Below, in pieces: positions 62,802-64,000 of a stretch of 64,000 nucleotides of DNA (the stretch's first letter is position 1; every line of letters begins with the position of its first letter). The notes beneath the pieces are model-generated. The model was not told the origin of the DNA, ran no database searches, and saw only the letters and a list, made by a program, of their open reading frames with translations. The translations under genes were made by a program, and so were the position numbers. Source of the stretch: Pelodera strongyloides (taxonomy: Eukaryota; Nematoda; Chromadorea; Rhabditida; Rhabditidae); contig JAANDG010000100.1 in NCBI GenBank assembly GCA_036852015.1, positions 62,001 through 126,000 of the forward strand, read 5' to 3'.

Positions 62802-63475
62802 TTAAAGGGACAGGCCCATCAAAGTAAACATATATTTACGATATGTTAATCTTAATATAAAGCATTTTTATTAGAATATATACAAACCAAATTTCACCTA
62901 CATAACCCTGGGGAAATTTTTCCGATGAGCTCATCGTATATGTATATCGTAAAACTGCAGATTTCAAAGCGGTATATGCAAATTTGATCACACTCCAATT
63001 TCACGATAAATTTGCATAGTCATCTTTGTTATGGGGTCTCGATGTATGGCAAAAATTGCCGATTTTTGCTTCCAAGTATGGCTTTAATTACCGTAGATTG
63101 GCACTACACGAGAACATCTACAGGCCGCCAAAAAATGGTCCCGCGGCGGTAGCCCCAGGACTATTTTTTTCGAGCGTGCATAAACTGTGCATTTTCGCCT
63201 CCTCTAGTATTAGCAATGGTGCATTTTCTAACTTTCAAAGGTGTATGCAAAATCGTACACGAGATGCACAATTGATACTTGGAAGCAAAATGCGCTGTTT
63301 TTGCCATACATCGAGACCCCATTAGCTGCAGTTTTACGGTATGAATATACGATGAGCGCATCGGGAAAACTTGCCCAGGGAGAATGCAGATGAAATTTGC
63401 TCTGTATATATTGTAATAAAAATGCTTTATAATCATTATGAACGCATCGTAAATATATGTTTACTTTCCCTTTAA
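62802..63475. mobile_element. TTAA-flanked foldback MITE (copy 5)
   Basis: A 674-bp element. Left end TTAAAGGGACAGGCCCATCA, then AGTAAACATATATTTACGAT; right end ATCGTAAATATATGTTTACT then TTCCCTTTAA, which lacks the CAGGCCCATCA stretch. The inner arms pair through TTGGAAGCAAAAATCGGC-type and GGGGTCTCGATGTATGGCAA sequence. The left flank is repeated without the insertion at 63850-63900. Confidence 0.83.
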
Positions 63476-63899
63476 TCTATGAGTCTTGCAAAGTTCCAAT
63501 AAGTAAATCGAACTGTTTTTTACCGGTACTAGTTTTTGACCCTTTCGCTAAACTTTAATTTCTTCTATTATACTTTCCGATGATCCGCTTAATACGGTGT
63601 ATAAACAGATATGCAACAACTACCTAGCATACTGTGACAACAACAATGTTTTGTTGCAATAAGCTTTGTACTCCATCACCATTACCGCGTCCATTACCCA
63701 GGATTTGGCACATAAACATATGGTTGCAGTTTTTTAAATGCTATTCTAAAGCATGTACCCACAAAGTAGTAGTTTTCATTATTTTTTTGTTTTCTAGCAT
63801 TCTAACTATAAGTTATAAGCCGAAATACCTCTACAATCGTACCCATAAACATCCTTTTACGGTCTCAGCTGTACAAGACAACGGTTGTTATTTTAATAC

Positions 63900-63941
<42 letters not shown>

Positions 63942-64000
63942 TTTTTTTTTTTTTTTTTTTATTGTTCCAGTAAGTATATACAGTATGCATAGTTGTATGA
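63476..64000. other. Window end: repeat flank copy and poly-T
   Basis: At 63852-63896, CCTTTTACGGTCTCAGCTGT and then GTTGTTATTTTAATACG repeat the left flank of the 62802 MITE. A T run of about 40 nt plus another of 19 nt (single G between) fills 63901-63960. No gene seen. Confidence 0.55.

Overview
The window looks like a repeat-rich nematode chromosome. A MAP2K gene opens with the MSSGKRRNPLGLSLPPTV N-terminus that I recall from C. elegans MEK-2. A DUF273 glycosyltransferase-like gene and a U2AF35 gene with a nematode-type N-terminal extension agree with this. Introns are numerous and GT-AG, and several start codons lie 3 to 8 nt after a TTTCAG-type acceptor, as expected for spliced-leader trans-splicing. 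I cannot place the species. Gene models were assembled by eye from exon homology, splice sites and phase. Seven of them close as complete, in-phase reading frames with recognisable products, and two more close as complete frames of unknown function.

Layout, left to right: a 145-aa predicted tail-anchored protein (+, 957-3120); intergenic DNA with a mariner-type MITE carrying a 77-nt C run (5824-6741); a decayed Penelope-like retroelement of the permuted (endonuclease-first) Naiad type (-, about 6.9-10.3 kb); a 43-bp minisatellite; a DUF273 type II membrane glycosyltransferase-like gene (+, 12390-16971); a PRELID3/slowmo lipid-transfer gene (-, 18313-21193); a 61-aa single-pass micropeptide (+, 23999-24720); MEK1/2 kinase (-, 25332-29035); U2AF35 splicing factor (+, 30558-33834); GMPPA (-, 34534-39799); an 8.7-kb array of a 61-bp satellite (41082-49816); XPA nucleotide-excision repair factor (-, 49956-51946); EXOC7/Exo70 exocyst subunit (+, 52529-58389); and the first exon of a further gene (+, from 61297) that leaves the window.

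The genes are unrelated housekeeping functions rather than a pathway cluster. Orientation often alternates, giving divergent pairs (PRELID3/micropeptide, MEK/U2AF35, XPA/EXOC7) and convergent pairs. The most striking content is non-coding. At least five families of short foldback elements sit in introns and shared promoters: TTAA-flanked, TA-flanked, GGCCTGTCCATG-ended, GAGGCCRTATTCACC-ended and AGGCGCG-ended. A sixth group is of small GC-rich hairpins with an A-run. The satellite starts directly beside a palindrome related to one of these families and stops 140 bp from the XPA stop codon.
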